Assembly: GCA_949035555.1 (NCBI GenBank)
Contig: CAROLD010000003.1
Coordinates: forward strand, 1 to 64,000
Direction of reading: 5' to 3'
Origin: an uncultured bacterium
GTDB lineage: Bacteria > Cyanobacteriota > Vampirovibrionia > Gastranaerophilales > Gastranaerophilaceae
DNA: 64,000 nucleotides
The translations under genes and the position numbers were made by a program. Positions 41,176 through 49,858 of the stretch are shown here, piece by piece. Under the pieces are notes generated by a model, which had not been told where the DNA came from, made no database searches, and saw only the letters and a program-made list of their open reading frames with translations. Positions within the stretch are counted from its first letter, which is position 1; each line of letters begins with the position of its first letter.

Positions 41176-41976
41176 ATGGAAATTTTAAACAAAGCAACAA
41201 TCGGCGTATTCGGCGGTTCAGGATTTTACAGCTTCTTGAAAGATATTGAAGAAATTAAAGTGGAAACTCCTTACGGTGAAACAAGTGACAGTATCTTTTT
41301 AGGTACTATCGGCAATCACAAAGTTGCATTCATGCCGCGCCACGGAAGAGACCACTCCATTCCGCCTCATCTTGTTAACTTTAGAGCTAACGTTTGGGCT
41401 ATGAAACACTTAGGCTGTAAAAGAGTTATCTCACCTTGCGCTGCGGGAAGTTTACAAAAAGATGTTAAACCTGGAGACTTTGTTATTTGCGATCAGTTTG
41501 TGGATTGGACTGACGGAAGAAAAAATACTTTCTATGAAGGACCTGTTGTTCAGCACCCGTCTCCTGCTGACCCGTATTGTCCTGAATTGAGAAAACTTGC
41601 CATCGAAACAGGCAAAAATTTAGGTATTACTATTCACGACAAAGGTACTGTTGTTGTTATTAACGGTCCGAGATTTTCTACAAAATCCGAATCAGCATTC
41701 TTCACAAGACAGGGATGGGAAGTTATCAATATGACTGCTTTTCCAGAAGCTTATCTTGTTAAAGAACTTAATATGTGTCCGTTAAATATTTCACTTATTA
41801 CTGACTACGATGCAGGGCTTGTCGGCGATGTTCCTCCTGTTTCTCACGAAGCTGTTATGGAAGTGTTTAATAATAACGTGGCTAATTTAAAATCTCTATT
41901 ATTCACTATGATAGAAAATATCCCGTCTGAACAAGCAGAATGCGAATGTGCTAATTCTGTTAAAATGGATATTTAA
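41176..41976 (+). CDS. mtnP: S-methyl-5'-thioadenosine phosphorylase
   Basis: The 266-residue enzyme splits methylthioadenosine, the by-product of spermidine synthase (29395), into adenine and methylthioribose-1-phosphate. Family signs: IGVFGGSGFYSFL at the N-terminus, FMPRHGRDHSIPPHLVNFRAN near 52 (in part), VISPCAAGSLQ near 84, NGPRFSTKSESAFF near 170, and INMTAFPEAYLVKE near 185 (the MTAP form, against TTVPE in purine nucleoside phosphorylases). RBS AAGGGAAAATAAAT. First gene before two YggT genes. Confidence 0.92.
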   Translation: MEILNKATIGVFGGSGFYSFLKDIEEIKVETPYGETSDSIFLGTIGNHKVAFMPRHGRDHSIPPHLVNFRANVWAMKHLGCKRVISPCAAGSLQKDVKPGDFVICDQFVDWTDGRKNTFYEGPVVQHPSPADPYCPELRKLAIETGKNLGITIHDKGTVVVINGPRFSTKSESAFFTRQGWEVINMTAFPEAYLVKELNMCPLNISLITDYDAGLVGDVPPVSHEAVMEVFNNNVANLKSLLFTMIENIPSEQAECECANSVKMDI

Positions 41977-41986
41977 GAGGATTTTC

Positions 41987-42337
41987 ATGGCAAAATTTAT
42001 ATTATTTTTGGACAGACTTATTAATTTGTATTTATATTTCGTAATCGGCGCATGTATTTTGTCGTGGGTTCCCAATATAAATCCGAATTATCCGCTCTTC
42101 CATATGATATTTAAATCTGCGGGATTTTATATTTTGCCGCCATTTATGGGCTTGTCCTTTTCTCCTGCTGTTGTGATGGTAGTCTGCGCTCTTATTTCTA
42201 TGGGGCTGGGCAAGATTTATAATAAATATTTTGCATCAAAAGAGCCTGAAATTATCGTGGTGACACCTGACGAGTTTATAAAGGAAATTAGAGAAGAAAA
42301 CAAGAAAAAAGAGGATAAAAAAGATGATTGCAATTAA
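41987..42337 (+). CDS. YggT family membrane protein
   Basis: The 116-residue protein has two hydrophobic segments (about 5-25 and 45-75) and a long charged C-terminal tail (EEIRENKKKEDKKDD type). ILSWVPNINPNYPLFHMIF followed by PPFMGLSFSPAVVMV is the YggT pattern (W-x-P, then P-x-x-G-x-x-F/D-x-S-P). ATG 41987 fits RBS AAGAGGATTTTC. It is diverged from the next gene and overlaps it by 14 bases. YggT proteins are linked to osmotic adaptation and cell division in other bacteria; the role here is not shown. Confidence 0.75.
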   Translation: MAKFILFLDRLINLYLYFVIGACILSWVPNINPNYPLFHMIFKSAGFYILPPFMGLSFSPAVVMVVCALISMGLGKIYNKYFASKEPEIIVVTPDEFIKEIREENKKKEDKKDDCN

Positions 42338-42617
42338 GATTATCACAGCAATCGCAAATTGTTTTTATGTATTTTTGCTGATGATTTTTATAAGATGTCT
42401 TTTGACATGGATCCCCGGTTTGAACTGGAATAATCCGATTTTGAACGCACTTCGTTCATCAGTTGATTTGTATCTGGATTTATTCAGAAAATTTATTCCG
42501 CCTGTAGGACCGTTTGATCTGTCGCCGATTGTGGCTACTTTTGTTCTGATTTTTATCAGAAACGGTATTGTCTATGGGGCGGCATATATTTTTGCGGCAC
42601 TCGGAATGCTGAATTAA
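42324..42617 (+). CDS. YggT family membrane protein
   Basis: The 97-residue protein has two membrane segments flanking the family signature FRKFIPPVGPFDLSPIVATF (in part, about 50-72). LTWIPGLNWNNPI lies before it. It overlaps the upstream YggT gene by 14 bases and is followed 16 bases later by trkA, so the YggT pair and the K+ uptake genes probably share a transcript. Confidence 0.88.
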   Translation: MIAIKIITAIANCFYVFLLMIFIRCLLTWIPGLNWNNPILNALRSSVDLYLDLFRKFIPPVGPFDLSPIVATFVLIFIRNGIVYGAAYIFAALGMLN

Positions 42618-42633
42618 GAGGTAGGAAAATAGT

Positions 42634-43974
42634 ATGAAAATTGTTATTTTCGGAGCAACAGAAGTCGGATGTCTGCTTGCAACAGAATTTTTTGAAGATC
42701 ACGATATTACGGTTATTGATAAAGAAGAAAACAGAACCGATGAATTTGACAAACTTGATATAAGTTTTGTTCAGGGTAATGCGACTGATATTAATGTCCT
42801 TAAATCTGCTGATATCTTGAATTCGGACGTTTTTATCGCATGCACAGCGCTGGATGAAGCTAATATTGTTGCCTGTCTTTCTGCAAAGAAAATCAGCGGT
42901 ATCCGCACAATCTGTTTTGTTTCCAAATCCGAATACCGGAACGCTATGGAACTGAACAAATCCGATGATTACCTTGGAGATTTCTTTATTGATTATGTTA
43001 TATGGCCTGAGGCACTTTTGACACAGGAACTTTTCAGAATTGTTACTGTAGCGCATGCGCTTGATGTTGAAAATTTTGCTGACGGTAAAGCAAGGTTGCT
43101 GGAATACAAAGTTCGTCCTAATTCTTCAATTGTAGGTAAAATGGTTAAAGATTGCGGATTTACCAAAGACACAATCATTGTAGGTATTAAACGTGATGAT
43201 TTGTTGTTTATTCCAAACGGTTTGACTGAAATTAACGAAGACGACAAACTTATTTTCATGGGAACTTCGCATTCTCTGGACATTCTTGCCGGTACATTCT
43301 TCCACGAAAAAGAACAGGTTAAGTCCGTTGCAATTATTGGCGGCGGTAATGTCGGCTATATGCTTGCTAAAAATCTTGAAGACATGAAAATCAAGACCAA
43401 AATTATTGAAAAAGACTACGAACGCTGTGAATATTTAGCTCAAGAACTGCACAAAACACTTGTTTTAAATGGCGACGGTACAAATTTGAAACTTCTTGAT
43501 GAAGAGGAAATCGGCGAGTCTGATGTTGTAATTTCCGTAACAAACAATGACGAACGTAATCTTTTATGTTCGCTTCTAGCCAAACAACTTGGAGTTAAGC
43601 GTGTAATCTCACGTGTATCAAAGGTTTTGAACATTCCTCTGTTCGAAAAAGTAGGGATTGATATTGCGGTTTCTCCTAAAACTTCTGCGATTAACGAAGT
43701 CAGAAATGATATTGATGAAACAGATGTCGATATTCTGGCAACAGTTGAGCAGGGGGAAGCTGAGGTTCTGGAAATTTCTGTTCAGGAAGATTTTAACGGA
43801 AAACTTATTAAAGATTTGAGATTTCCTGCACCGGCAATTATTGGGATTATTCAAAGACGCAGCCGCGTTATTATCCCTATGGGTGATACTCAGCTTAGAA
43901 TCGGTGATATTTTGATTATATTTACCAAAGCTGATTCTGCACAGCAGATAAAAGCATATTTTAAGGCAGCGTAG
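42634..43974 (+). CDS. trkA: Trk potassium uptake protein TrkA
   Basis: The 446-residue peripheral NAD-binding regulator gates TrkH. It has two tandem RCK units: Rossmann starts MKIVIFGATEVGCLLATEF (residue 1, in part) and VAIIGGGNVGYMLAK (about 231). Each is followed by a TrkA-C domain (RLLEYKVRPNSSIVG near 150; VLEISVQEDFNGKLI near 375). Length is normal. RBS AAGAGGTAGGAAAA. The stop is three bases before the trkH start. Confidence 0.93.
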   Translation: MKIVIFGATEVGCLLATEFFEDHDITVIDKEENRTDEFDKLDISFVQGNATDINVLKSADILNSDVFIACTALDEANIVACLSAKKISGIRTICFVSKSEYRNAMELNKSDDYLGDFFIDYVIWPEALLTQELFRIVTVAHALDVENFADGKARLLEYKVRPNSSIVGKMVKDCGFTKDTIIVGIKRDDLLFIPNGLTEINEDDKLIFMGTSHSLDILAGTFFHEKEQVKSVAIIGGGNVGYMLAKNLEDMKIKTKIIEKDYERCEYLAQELHKTLVLNGDGTNLKLLDEEEIGESDVVISVTNNDERNLLCSLLAKQLGVKRVISRVSKVLNIPLFEKVGIDIAVSPKTSAINEVRNDIDETDVDILATVEQGEAEVLEISVQEDFNGKLIKDLRFPAPAIIGIIQRRSRVIIPMGDTQLRIGDILIIFTKADSAQQIKAYFKAA

Positions 43975-43977
43975 ATT

Positions 43978-45441
43978 ATGAGATTAAATTATATTGCAAA
44001 TTCATTGGGGTTAATGCTGGCGGATATAGGACTTGTGTTCTTTATTCCAATTCTTGTTGCAATCTATTATCAGGAATGGAATTCAGTTTTGCCTTTCTTT
44101 GCGGCAGGAATTTTCTCATTATTTATAGGTGACCTGTTGAAAAGGGTTGTTAAAAAGTCCTCAAATGATGATGCCCTTAACGATATTAAAAAACCGGAAG
44201 CATTAATGATTGTTTCCTTGTGCTGGATTACGTTTGGGCTGCTTGCGGCTGTTCCGTATATGTTTTATGGTGTAAGCCCGATAAATTCTCTGTTTGAAGC
44301 AGTTTCAGGCATAACAACAACAGGTGCTACAATTTTAAACAATTATGATTTCCCTAAAACATTGATGTTCTGGCGCTCATTTTCACAATGGCTCGGCGGT
44401 ATGGGAATTATAGTCCTTTTCGTTGCTATATTGCCTCAATTTGCGGTTGCGGGACGTCAAATGTTTTTTGCGGAAGCTCCGGGACCGACAGAAGATAAAA
44501 TTACTCCGCGTATTAAAAACACCGCATCAGCACTTTGGATTGTCTATGCCGGATTGACTGTTATTTGCGCGCTTTGTCTTTGGTCTGCCGGAATGCCTGT
44601 TTATCACAGTGTTTGCAACTCTATGTCAACCGTATCCGCAGGAGGTTTCTCGCTAAACGCATATAGCATCGGCGGTTACGGTTCAAACTTGATTGTTTGG
44701 ATAGTTACAATATTTATGTTTCTCTCAGGAACAAGTTTTATATTGCAATCAAGAGCTCTTACAAAAAGAAAATTGTCTCTATTTTGGAAAAGTGAAGAAT
44801 TTAAATGCTATTTTGCAGTAATTCTTGTGTTTGCTCTTATTTTGTCAGGAATATTATTTACCTGTCAGCATTTTTCTGTCGGGCACTCGCTTACGGCAGG
44901 CTTTTTCCAAATTCTTTCTCTTTCAACTTCAACGGGTGCTGCCAGTGAAGACTACCAGCTATGGTCATTCTCAGCTAAGGTTATTCTTTTTATTGCAATG
45001 TTTATTTCTTCATGCTCCGGTTCAGCAGGCGGCGGGCTTAAAATTACAAGATGGATTTTGATTTTTAAATACATAAAAAATGAATTGTATAAAATTTTGC
45101 ACCCTAAAGCAGTTCTTACCATTAAAATAGACGGTAAAGTTGTAGCACCTGATGTTATTCGCCAGACTGTGTTTTTTGCGTTTTGCTTTTTTGGTTTGTG
45201 GGCAGTCACAGCTGTAATCTTGACTCTGCTAGAACAAAATATTGTTATAGGTTTGACATCGGCAATAGCATCAATCGGTGATATCGGACCTGCTCTTGGA
45301 AGGGTTGGTCCGATGGGTGATTATTCAACCCTGAAAACAGCATCAAAAATCATATTGATATTTAATATGCTTGTCGGTCGTCTGGAAATTATTCCGTTTT
45401 TAGTATTTTTCCATAAAGATTTTTGGAAATTACGCGGGTAA
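43978..45441 (+). CDS. trkH: Trk potassium uptake protein TrkH
   Basis: The 487-residue inner-membrane K+ transporter has the four pore-loop repeats of the superfamily: GITTTGATIL near 112, STVSAGGFSLN near 220, LSTSTGAASED near 318, and SIGDIGPALG near 435, each holding the selectivity-filter glycine. Ten or so hydrophobic segments are visible. It forms a complex with TrkA encoded just upstream. Downstream lies the adhesin-like upstream element. Confidence 0.93.
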   Translation: MRLNYIANSLGLMLADIGLVFFIPILVAIYYQEWNSVLPFFAAGIFSLFIGDLLKRVVKKSSNDDALNDIKKPEALMIVSLCWITFGLLAAVPYMFYGVSPINSLFEAVSGITTTGATILNNYDFPKTLMFWRSFSQWLGGMGIIVLFVAILPQFAVAGRQMFFAEAPGPTEDKITPRIKNTASALWIVYAGLTVICALCLWSAGMPVYHSVCNSMSTVSAGGFSLNAYSIGGYGSNLIVWIVTIFMFLSGTSFILQSRALTKRKLSLFWKSEEFKCYFAVILVFALILSGILFTCQHFSVGHSLTAGFFQILSLSTSTGAASEDYQLWSFSAKVILFIAMFISSCSGSAGGGLKITRWILIFKYIKNELYKILHPKAVLTIKIDGKVVAPDVIRQTVFFAFCFFGLWAVTAVILTLLEQNIVIGLTSAIASIGDIGPALGRVGPMGDYSTLKTASKIILIFNMLVGRLEIIPFLVFFHKDFWKLRG

Positions 45442-45454
45442 GATTTATAAATAT

Positions 45455-45641
45455 ATTCAAATCAAATGCATCATTTTACTGAAAAACGTGTGTTTCCCTT
45501 ATCATATTGCGGTGAGGGCATTTTGGGCTGTTAATTTAATAAATATTCCGGTGTTTTAAAATAAAATTAATGTCTGTCAGTGTATATATGGAAAGAACTT
45601 ATAACTATAATTAACATTTTCAGTATTTTGGTGTATTAAAA
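45455..45641. repeat. Element matching the adhesin upstream region (2374-2555)
   Basis: On the minus strand it has AATACACCAAAATA, ATGT-AATTA, AGTTATAA, then at the far end CACG-TTTT and TAAAATGATGCATTTGATTTGAA, in the same order as upstream of the adhesin but without an adhesin gene after it. It fills the gap between trkH and the recombinase stop. Confidence 0.55.
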
Positions 45642-45642
45642 T

Positions 45643-46188
45643 TTATAACTCAAACATTCGATAAGAATTATCTATTTCATCCTGTTCAATACCAATATAG
45701 CGCAAAGTTATATCCGGTGAAGAATGGTTAAAGATTTTTTGGAGCATTGCAACATCTCTGAATTGTTTATAATGATGATATCCAAAAGTCTTTCTCATTG
45801 TATGTGTGCCTACGTTTGCATCAATCCCGACAGCCTCACAAGCTTCATTAATAACCCTGTAGACCTGTGATCTGTCAAGCCGTCCTCGCTTTTGTGAAAC
45901 AAATAACGGTTCATCATCATCTTTCTTTTTAGTATAAAAATTTAATAATTTTGCAAGTTTAGGGTTTATAGGAAATCGTTTTTGTTTACCTGTCTTTTTT
46001 TCACAGAGATCTATGTGAGTTTTATTACGAACATCCCCCACGTTAAGCGATAAAATGTCAGATACACGTAATCCTGAATTTATTCCCAAAACGAAGATTA
46101 CTTTGTTTCTGAAACTTCTTTTGTTTAGATACTCTTCCACCTCATAAATTTTTGCTTTGTCACGAATTGGTTCTACTAAATATTTCAT
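45643..46188 (-). CDS. Short tyrosine recombinase (FimB/XerC-like catalytic domain)
   Basis: The 181-residue integrase consists almost only of the catalytic domain. All active-site residues are visible: R41 (SGLRVSD), Lys near 65-68 (KKTGKQ), H129 and R132 (THTMRKT), H155 (FNHSSPD), and nucleophile Y164 (LRYIGI). The N-terminal core-binding domain of XerC/D-size enzymes is missing, as in the FimB/FimE inversion recombinases of about 200 residues. RBS AAGGAGGTATT. It lies next to an element shared with the adhesin upstream region, so a role in adhesin switching is possible but unproven. Confidence 0.85.
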   Translation of the reverse strand: MKYLVEPIRDKAKIYEVEEYLNKRSFRNKVIFVLGINSGLRVSDILSLNVGDVRNKTHIDLCEKKTGKQKRFPINPKLAKLLNFYTKKKDDDEPLFVSQKRGRLDRSQVYRVINEACEAVGIDANVGTHTMRKTFGYHHYKQFRDVAMLQKIFNHSSPDITLRYIGIEQDEIDNSYRMFEL

Positions 46189-46298
46189 AATACCTCCTTT
46201 TTTCCTTCTTAAGATTACCAGAGAGGTAAAAAAATATAACCACCGTGAGGTTGTTTTTATGATTATATAAATTCTATATTAAAATATAAGATAAAATA

Positions 46299-46589
46299 TT
46301 ATTTAGCGTTTTTTGCTGCTTTTTTAATTTTTATAGCTCGTTTTCTTATAGGTTGGAGTTCAAGTAAATGCTTAAGAGCTTTCCCTGTACTGCGCAAATA
46401 TATAGCTCCCAGTGTAGCAGTTATACCAACGTCGTGCGGTTCCCAGTGCGGAAATCTGCATACTTCTGCGGCAGCTCCTAGACCTGAAAATAGTGCAGTA
46501 TCCATATTTCGATTATATTTTGCACGTACTGTGTTTTTGTATAAATATCTGTTAACACTCTGCTGAAATTTAGGACTGATTTTTAACAT
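46299..46589 (-). CDS. Unknown small basic protein
   Basis: The 96-residue protein is rich in Lys/Arg with a central Gly/Ala segment (TALFSGLGAAAEV, then DVGITATLGAIYL) that could be weakly membrane-associated, and a basic tail ending KIKKAAKNAK. RBS AAGAGGTTAT is good. It is on the same strand as the recombinase, 110 bases upstream of it. No family recognised. Confidence 0.5.
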   Translation of the reverse strand: MLKISPKFQQSVNRYLYKNTVRAKYNRNMDTALFSGLGAAAEVCRFPHWEPHDVGITATLGAIYLRSTGKALKHLLELQPIRKRAIKIKKAAKNAK

Positions 46590-46660
46590 ATAACCTCTTT
46601 TTTATATTAAATCTGAAAATATAAGTTTTTGCTAATTGTTAAGAAATGTATACAAAATAA

Positions 46661-46691
46661 GCAATTTTTAAATCGTAAAATACTTTATATA
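46661..46691 (+). promoter_or_regulatory. Shared promoter-like motif, copy 2
   Basis: GCAATTTT (46661-46668), 12 bases, TACTTTATATA (46681-46691), identical in layout to 12502-12532. It precedes the gene at 46786 by about 95 bases. Confidence 0.55.
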
Positions 46692-46785
46692 AACACAGGG
46701 GAATTAAAGAATAAACACACAAAAATTTTTATTTACACATTTTATAGGATATTAAGAAAAATATAGAAAAGGGGAAAAAGAAAGA

Positions 46786-48027
46786 ATGGCATTTATTAGT
46801 TCAATCAGATCATTAGGACGAATTTTTGGTTCAAAAGGTGCAACAAAGACAGTTGCGGCAGTAAAGCCTGTAGTGGAGGGTACAAGAGTACTTCCAAGCG
46901 TTCCGGGTGTCACCCGTTTGGAACGTAAATTAGGCGGTAATTTGTTTGTATCAGAAACCAGAACTCTGGCTGACGGCAGTAAAAAAACATCAATGATGGT
47001 TTACGGCTCAAACGGAGAATATATTGGAAAAGGCGGAGACCAAGGGCTTGCTATTTTTAGAGAAAAAACAATTGCGCGTGAAAGAGGCGGCAGTATTCTC
47101 GGTGGAGATAGAGTAACCATAAATAAAAACTATCATGAGACTATGGCTACAACAAGACATACTGAAAATATAGTAAAAGATTATACAGCAGATGGCATTT
47201 TAGAACATGCTGAAACAACTACAAAATATAGACATTGGACAAACCCAAAAAGTACAGTTTTTGACAGAAGTAAAACTTTATCAGGTGAAACTCTTTATTC
47301 TCAAACTGTTGCATCCAAAAAAGCGGCAGAAGAAGCTGCAAAACTAGAAGCAGAAGCAGCTGTGGATGCTGCAAGATTAGCAGAACAAGAAGCAGCGAAA
47401 AAACTTGCGGTAAGCAGACCAAGAGTTAATGTTGGCAAAGTATTTAACAGAAATCTTGATGAATTCAAGTGCGTTGAAGAAGTTAAACCTGATGGAACAA
47501 TTATAAGACGATATTTTGACCCGATGGCTTCAAACAGTACTTCTCATCCGTTAATTACAACTATGGATAAAGGTTTGCTTCATGAAGAAATTATTTATGA
47601 TACAAGAAAAGGTTTAAAATTGAACTTTAAACAACTTGGAGATGGTGAACCTGAATATTCATTGCAAAAAGGTTTACAATACAGACAAACTTCCAGAATG
47701 GCTAAAGATGAATACGGAAGTATGTCTAGACAAAATACTCAGGTATATGATGACGGTTTAAACCATGTAGAATTCGGCGGAGACCACTATCCTGGTAGAT
47801 TTAAACTTAATGTGAAAAATCCGCAATATCAGCCGGGCTCACAATTTGATTGGGCAAAAGATGAATACATCTCATTTAGAGATAGAGGATATGTTCATCA
47901 ATATGATTTATACAGACCGAAATCTCAATTTGATATAGATGCGCAAGCAAAACTTGACAGATTAACAGCCGAAGCAAAATCAGAGTATATAGATTTAGAA
48001 GATTTATTCAAACCATATCAAGCTTAG
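46786..48027 (+). CDS. Unknown 413-residue protein
   Basis: There is no signal peptide, membrane segment or known domain. The N-terminal region (to about 180) is Gly/Thr/Lys-rich. Residues 175-205 form an Ala/Glu-rich helix (KKAAEEAAKLEAEAAVDAA in part). The C-terminal half has Asp-Gly and Tyr-rich beta-like stretches (EVKPDGTIIRRYFDP; HEEIIYDTRKGLKLNF). The paired themes D-G-T/S-x-x and Y-D look repeat-like, reminiscent of RHS/toxin-type or cytoplasmic structural proteins, but I cannot assign a family. RBS AAAAGGGGAAAAAG. It is preceded by the shared GCAATT/CTTTATA motif. Confidence 0.65.
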   Translation: MAFISSIRSLGRIFGSKGATKTVAAVKPVVEGTRVLPSVPGVTRLERKLGGNLFVSETRTLADGSKKTSMMVYGSNGEYIGKGGDQGLAIFREKTIARERGGSILGGDRVTINKNYHETMATTRHTENIVKDYTADGILEHAETTTKYRHWTNPKSTVFDRSKTLSGETLYSQTVASKKAAEEAAKLEAEAAVDAARLAEQEAAKKLAVSRPRVNVGKVFNRNLDEFKCVEEVKPDGTIIRRYFDPMASNSTSHPLITTMDKGLLHEEIIYDTRKGLKLNFKQLGDGEPEYSLQKGLQYRQTSRMAKDEYGSMSRQNTQVYDDGLNHVEFGGDHYPGRFKLNVKNPQYQPGSQFDWAKDEYISFRDRGYVHQYDLYRPKSQFDIDAQAKLDRLTAEAKSEYIDLEDLFKPYQA

Positions 48028-48147
48028 TTAATAAAAGATTATTTTGATCTTAGTTCCCTCCCCACTTGCGGGGGAGGGTTAGTGAGAGGAGGCAAGTATG
48101 GTTGAGCTTTGCAAAATTTACGATTTTAATAATATTTAGGGTAATTT

Positions 48148-48687
48148 TTAATCTCCCGGTTCAATGTAATAATACATAATATAATCCATATTTTTACTGA
48201 TACCAATACCGTTAGAATATGGAAAATACTCATCAAAAAAGTATTCATTTTCCTGGTTTTTCAAAACATAAAAAGTAAAATTTTTCAGGTCTTCTTTATT
48301 CATGAAAGGCATATGATAAATCTTTTGCCGTATTCCAATCTTTGTATCAGCGTTAATAAAAGAATATTTTTTTAATTCGTTTTTTATATATTCTTTATTA
48401 ATCTTAAATCTAAGCTGAAACAATTCACCATGCAAATCCGAAGTATAACAATATAGCTGAACATCCTCGGCTTCGGCAGGAATATTTTTCGGAAAGTGTG
48501 AAATTTTATCCTGTTGTTTAATAGAATTAATCGCTTGAGTGTAATCTTTAGGATTAGTTATGGGTTTATTTTCTCCGGCACCTGACAAAAACAAAACAAT
48601 AAACAAAATTATCGCTCCAAGTCCCATTGCAACAGCTGTAGAGATTATAATAAAAAGATATTCTATTTTTTTTAATGGTATATTCAT
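48148..48687 (-). CDS. Unknown membrane-anchored protein
   Basis: The 179-residue protein has one N-terminal transmembrane anchor (about 8-34, IIISTAVAMGLGAIILFIVLF in part). The extracytoplasmic domain is rich in Tyr, Lys and Asp (KNIPAEAEDVQLYCYTSDLHGE; YIMYYYIEPGD at the end). It follows the secreted-protein gene at 48704 by 16 bases on the same strand, so they are likely co-transcribed. The ribosome site is weak. No family recognised. Confidence 0.6.
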   Translation of the reverse strand: MNIPLKKIEYLFIIISTAVAMGLGAIILFIVLFLSGAGENKPITNPKDYTQAINSIKQQDKISHFPKNIPAEAEDVQLYCYTSDLHGELFQLRFKINKEYIKNELKKYSFINADTKIGIRQKIYHMPFMNKEDLKNFTFYVLKNQENEYFFDEYFPYSNGIGISKNMDYIMYYYIEPGD

Positions 48688-48703
48688 GGTAAGTTTCAGA
48701 AAA

Positions 48704-49312
48704 TTATTTATTTTTTTTGAATTCGGCTTTAACTTGTTTCTTTACTCTGTCATATTCGTTCATCGGTAAAGTTTTAACTTCACCTGAAAAAGCTTCCATC
48801 CCATGATAACAAATCCATTTCGGATTTGGGCGTTGAGTTAGAGTTTCTTCTTTTGAAAAGACACGCATTTTCATTTCAGCCATTTTAGATTTACTCAACT
48901 TAGATACATAAATCGCCGAATTCGGAGCAACATAGCCCAAACCCTGTAAAACCCCCATTGCGGATTTATCTGTACACATTGAAACATCCTGTACAGAAAG
49001 ATAGTATCCGTACATAAAAAGAAATGCGGCAGTATCTTTATCTTGCGGATAAATATCTTCCGCAAAATATATATAATAAATAGGCAGTGTTGTTTGCGGA
49101 TTTTTTAAAGCTTTGTCTCTGAATGCGGCACGCTTTTGAGGTGGCATTTTTAAATATTGTTGCCCGAGATAAAACGGATCTTTTGTATGTTGAAAATTAG
49201 TCACATTACCGTTTTTTGTAACAACAACATCTTTAGAAACAGCAAATACATTGTTAACACTAAAAAGTGCAATTATAGCTATCAGACACTTTAAAAAATT
49301 TTTATTAAACAT
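48704..49312 (-). CDS. Unknown secreted protein
   Basis: The 202-residue protein has a signal peptide (FLKCLIAIIALFSVNNVFA, cleaved after VFA near residue 24). The mature part is helical, with a region around YIYFAEDIYPQDKDTAAFLF and two Cys (CTDKSAM, WICYHGM) that could form a disulfide. It ends in a basic tail (KKQVKAEFKKNK). RBS TTAGGAGTTATTT. Located just downstream of tRNA-Gly with its terminator in between. No family recognised. Confidence 0.65.
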   Translation of the reverse strand: MFNKNFLKCLIAIIALFSVNNVFAVSKDVVVTKNGNVTNFQHTKDPFYLGQQYLKMPPQKRAAFRDKALKNPQTTLPIYYIYFAEDIYPQDKDTAAFLFMYGYYLSVQDVSMCTDKSAMGVLQGLGYVAPNSAIYVSKLSKSKMAEMKMRVFSKEETLTQRPNPKWICYHGMEAFSGEVKTLPMNEYDRVKKQVKAEFKKNK

Positions 49313-49346
49313 AAATAACTCCTAATTCCATATAATAAATTTATAA

Positions 49347-49373
49347 AACGCCCAACATTATTGTCGGGCGTTT
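49347..49373 (-). terminator. Terminator after tRNA-Gly
   Basis: AAAACGCCC pairs with GGGCGTTTT; the T-run follows on the minus strand. Confidence 0.75.
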
Positions 49374-49375
49374 TA

Positions 49376-49451
49376 TGGAGCGGAAGACGAGACTCGAACT
49401 CGCGACAGTCTGCTTGGAAGGCAGATACTCTACCAACTGAGCTACTTCCGC
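49376..49451 (-). tRNA. tRNA-Gly (TCC)
   Basis: The 76-base cloverleaf includes an encoded CCA end: acceptor GCGGAAG/CTTCCGC, D-arm GCTC-AGTTGGTA-GAGT, anticodon arm TCTGC-CTTCCAA-GCAGA, T-arm GCGAG-TTCGAGT-CTCGT. Anticodon TCC reads Gly GGA/GGG. Unlike tRNA-Val it has U33 and a genomic CCA. Confidence 0.95.
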
Positions 49452-49474
49452 ATTTTTGCGTTTGTAACACTCCA

Positions 49475-49503
49475 ATTTTACTATAAACATTTTTGAAAAT
49501 CAA
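49475..49503 (-). promoter_or_regulatory. Promoter of tRNA-Gly
   Basis: On the minus strand TTGATT (49503-49498), 17-base spacer, TAAAAT (49480-49475). Confidence 0.6.
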
Positions 49504-49527
49504 GTTTTTATTCTTGTATTTATTCAA

Positions 49528-49557
49528 GATGCGGCGTGCGCTCACGCACGCCGCATC
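49528..49557. other. GC-rich perfect hairpin
   Basis: GATGCGGCGTGCG pairs with CGCACGCCGCATC (13 bp, 4-base loop). It stands out in AT-rich DNA. There is no T-tract on either side, so a plain terminator is doubtful. Confidence 0.5.
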
Positions 49558-49858
49558 TCTAACTCTTTAGTATTAGTAAAAATTTCTCATAAATATCCCT
49601 AAAAATCTATTCTTTAGAATGGTGAAATATACCCGCATGACAGGTTATTATATATATGTAGGTTCGAAGAGTCCAGGCACTTTTTCGGGGTTGCGATAAG
49701 ATTTTTTCTTTTGCGGTTTGGTTTAAAACCCTTCGGACTTACACCTTACTAAAGAAAATTTTTCATGTTTTATAACTTCCGGTTTGTGTTTGTAGTATTG
49801 CAAGACAAACCTTTTTATTTTATAATCGCTCCTGTAGTTAATATAGGAGTGAAATATT
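49558..49858. other. Gene-free stretch upstream of the parvulin gene
   Basis: About 300 bases without a credible ORF. It contains complementary blocks AGAGTCC (near 49667) and GGACTT (near 49736) flanking GGTTT/AAACC, which could fold into a long hairpin RNA, and TATATA boxes near 49650. The parvulin gene has TATAAT at about 49821. No known RNA family is recognised. Confidence 0.3.

Noticed and set aside
45643..46188. Prophage or integron platform
   Set aside because: Only a lone recombinase is seen; there are no phage structural genes, gene cassettes or attC-like arrays around it.
49291..49545. Minus-strand ORF of 84 codons
   Set aside because: It reads through the tRNA-Gly gene and its terminator.
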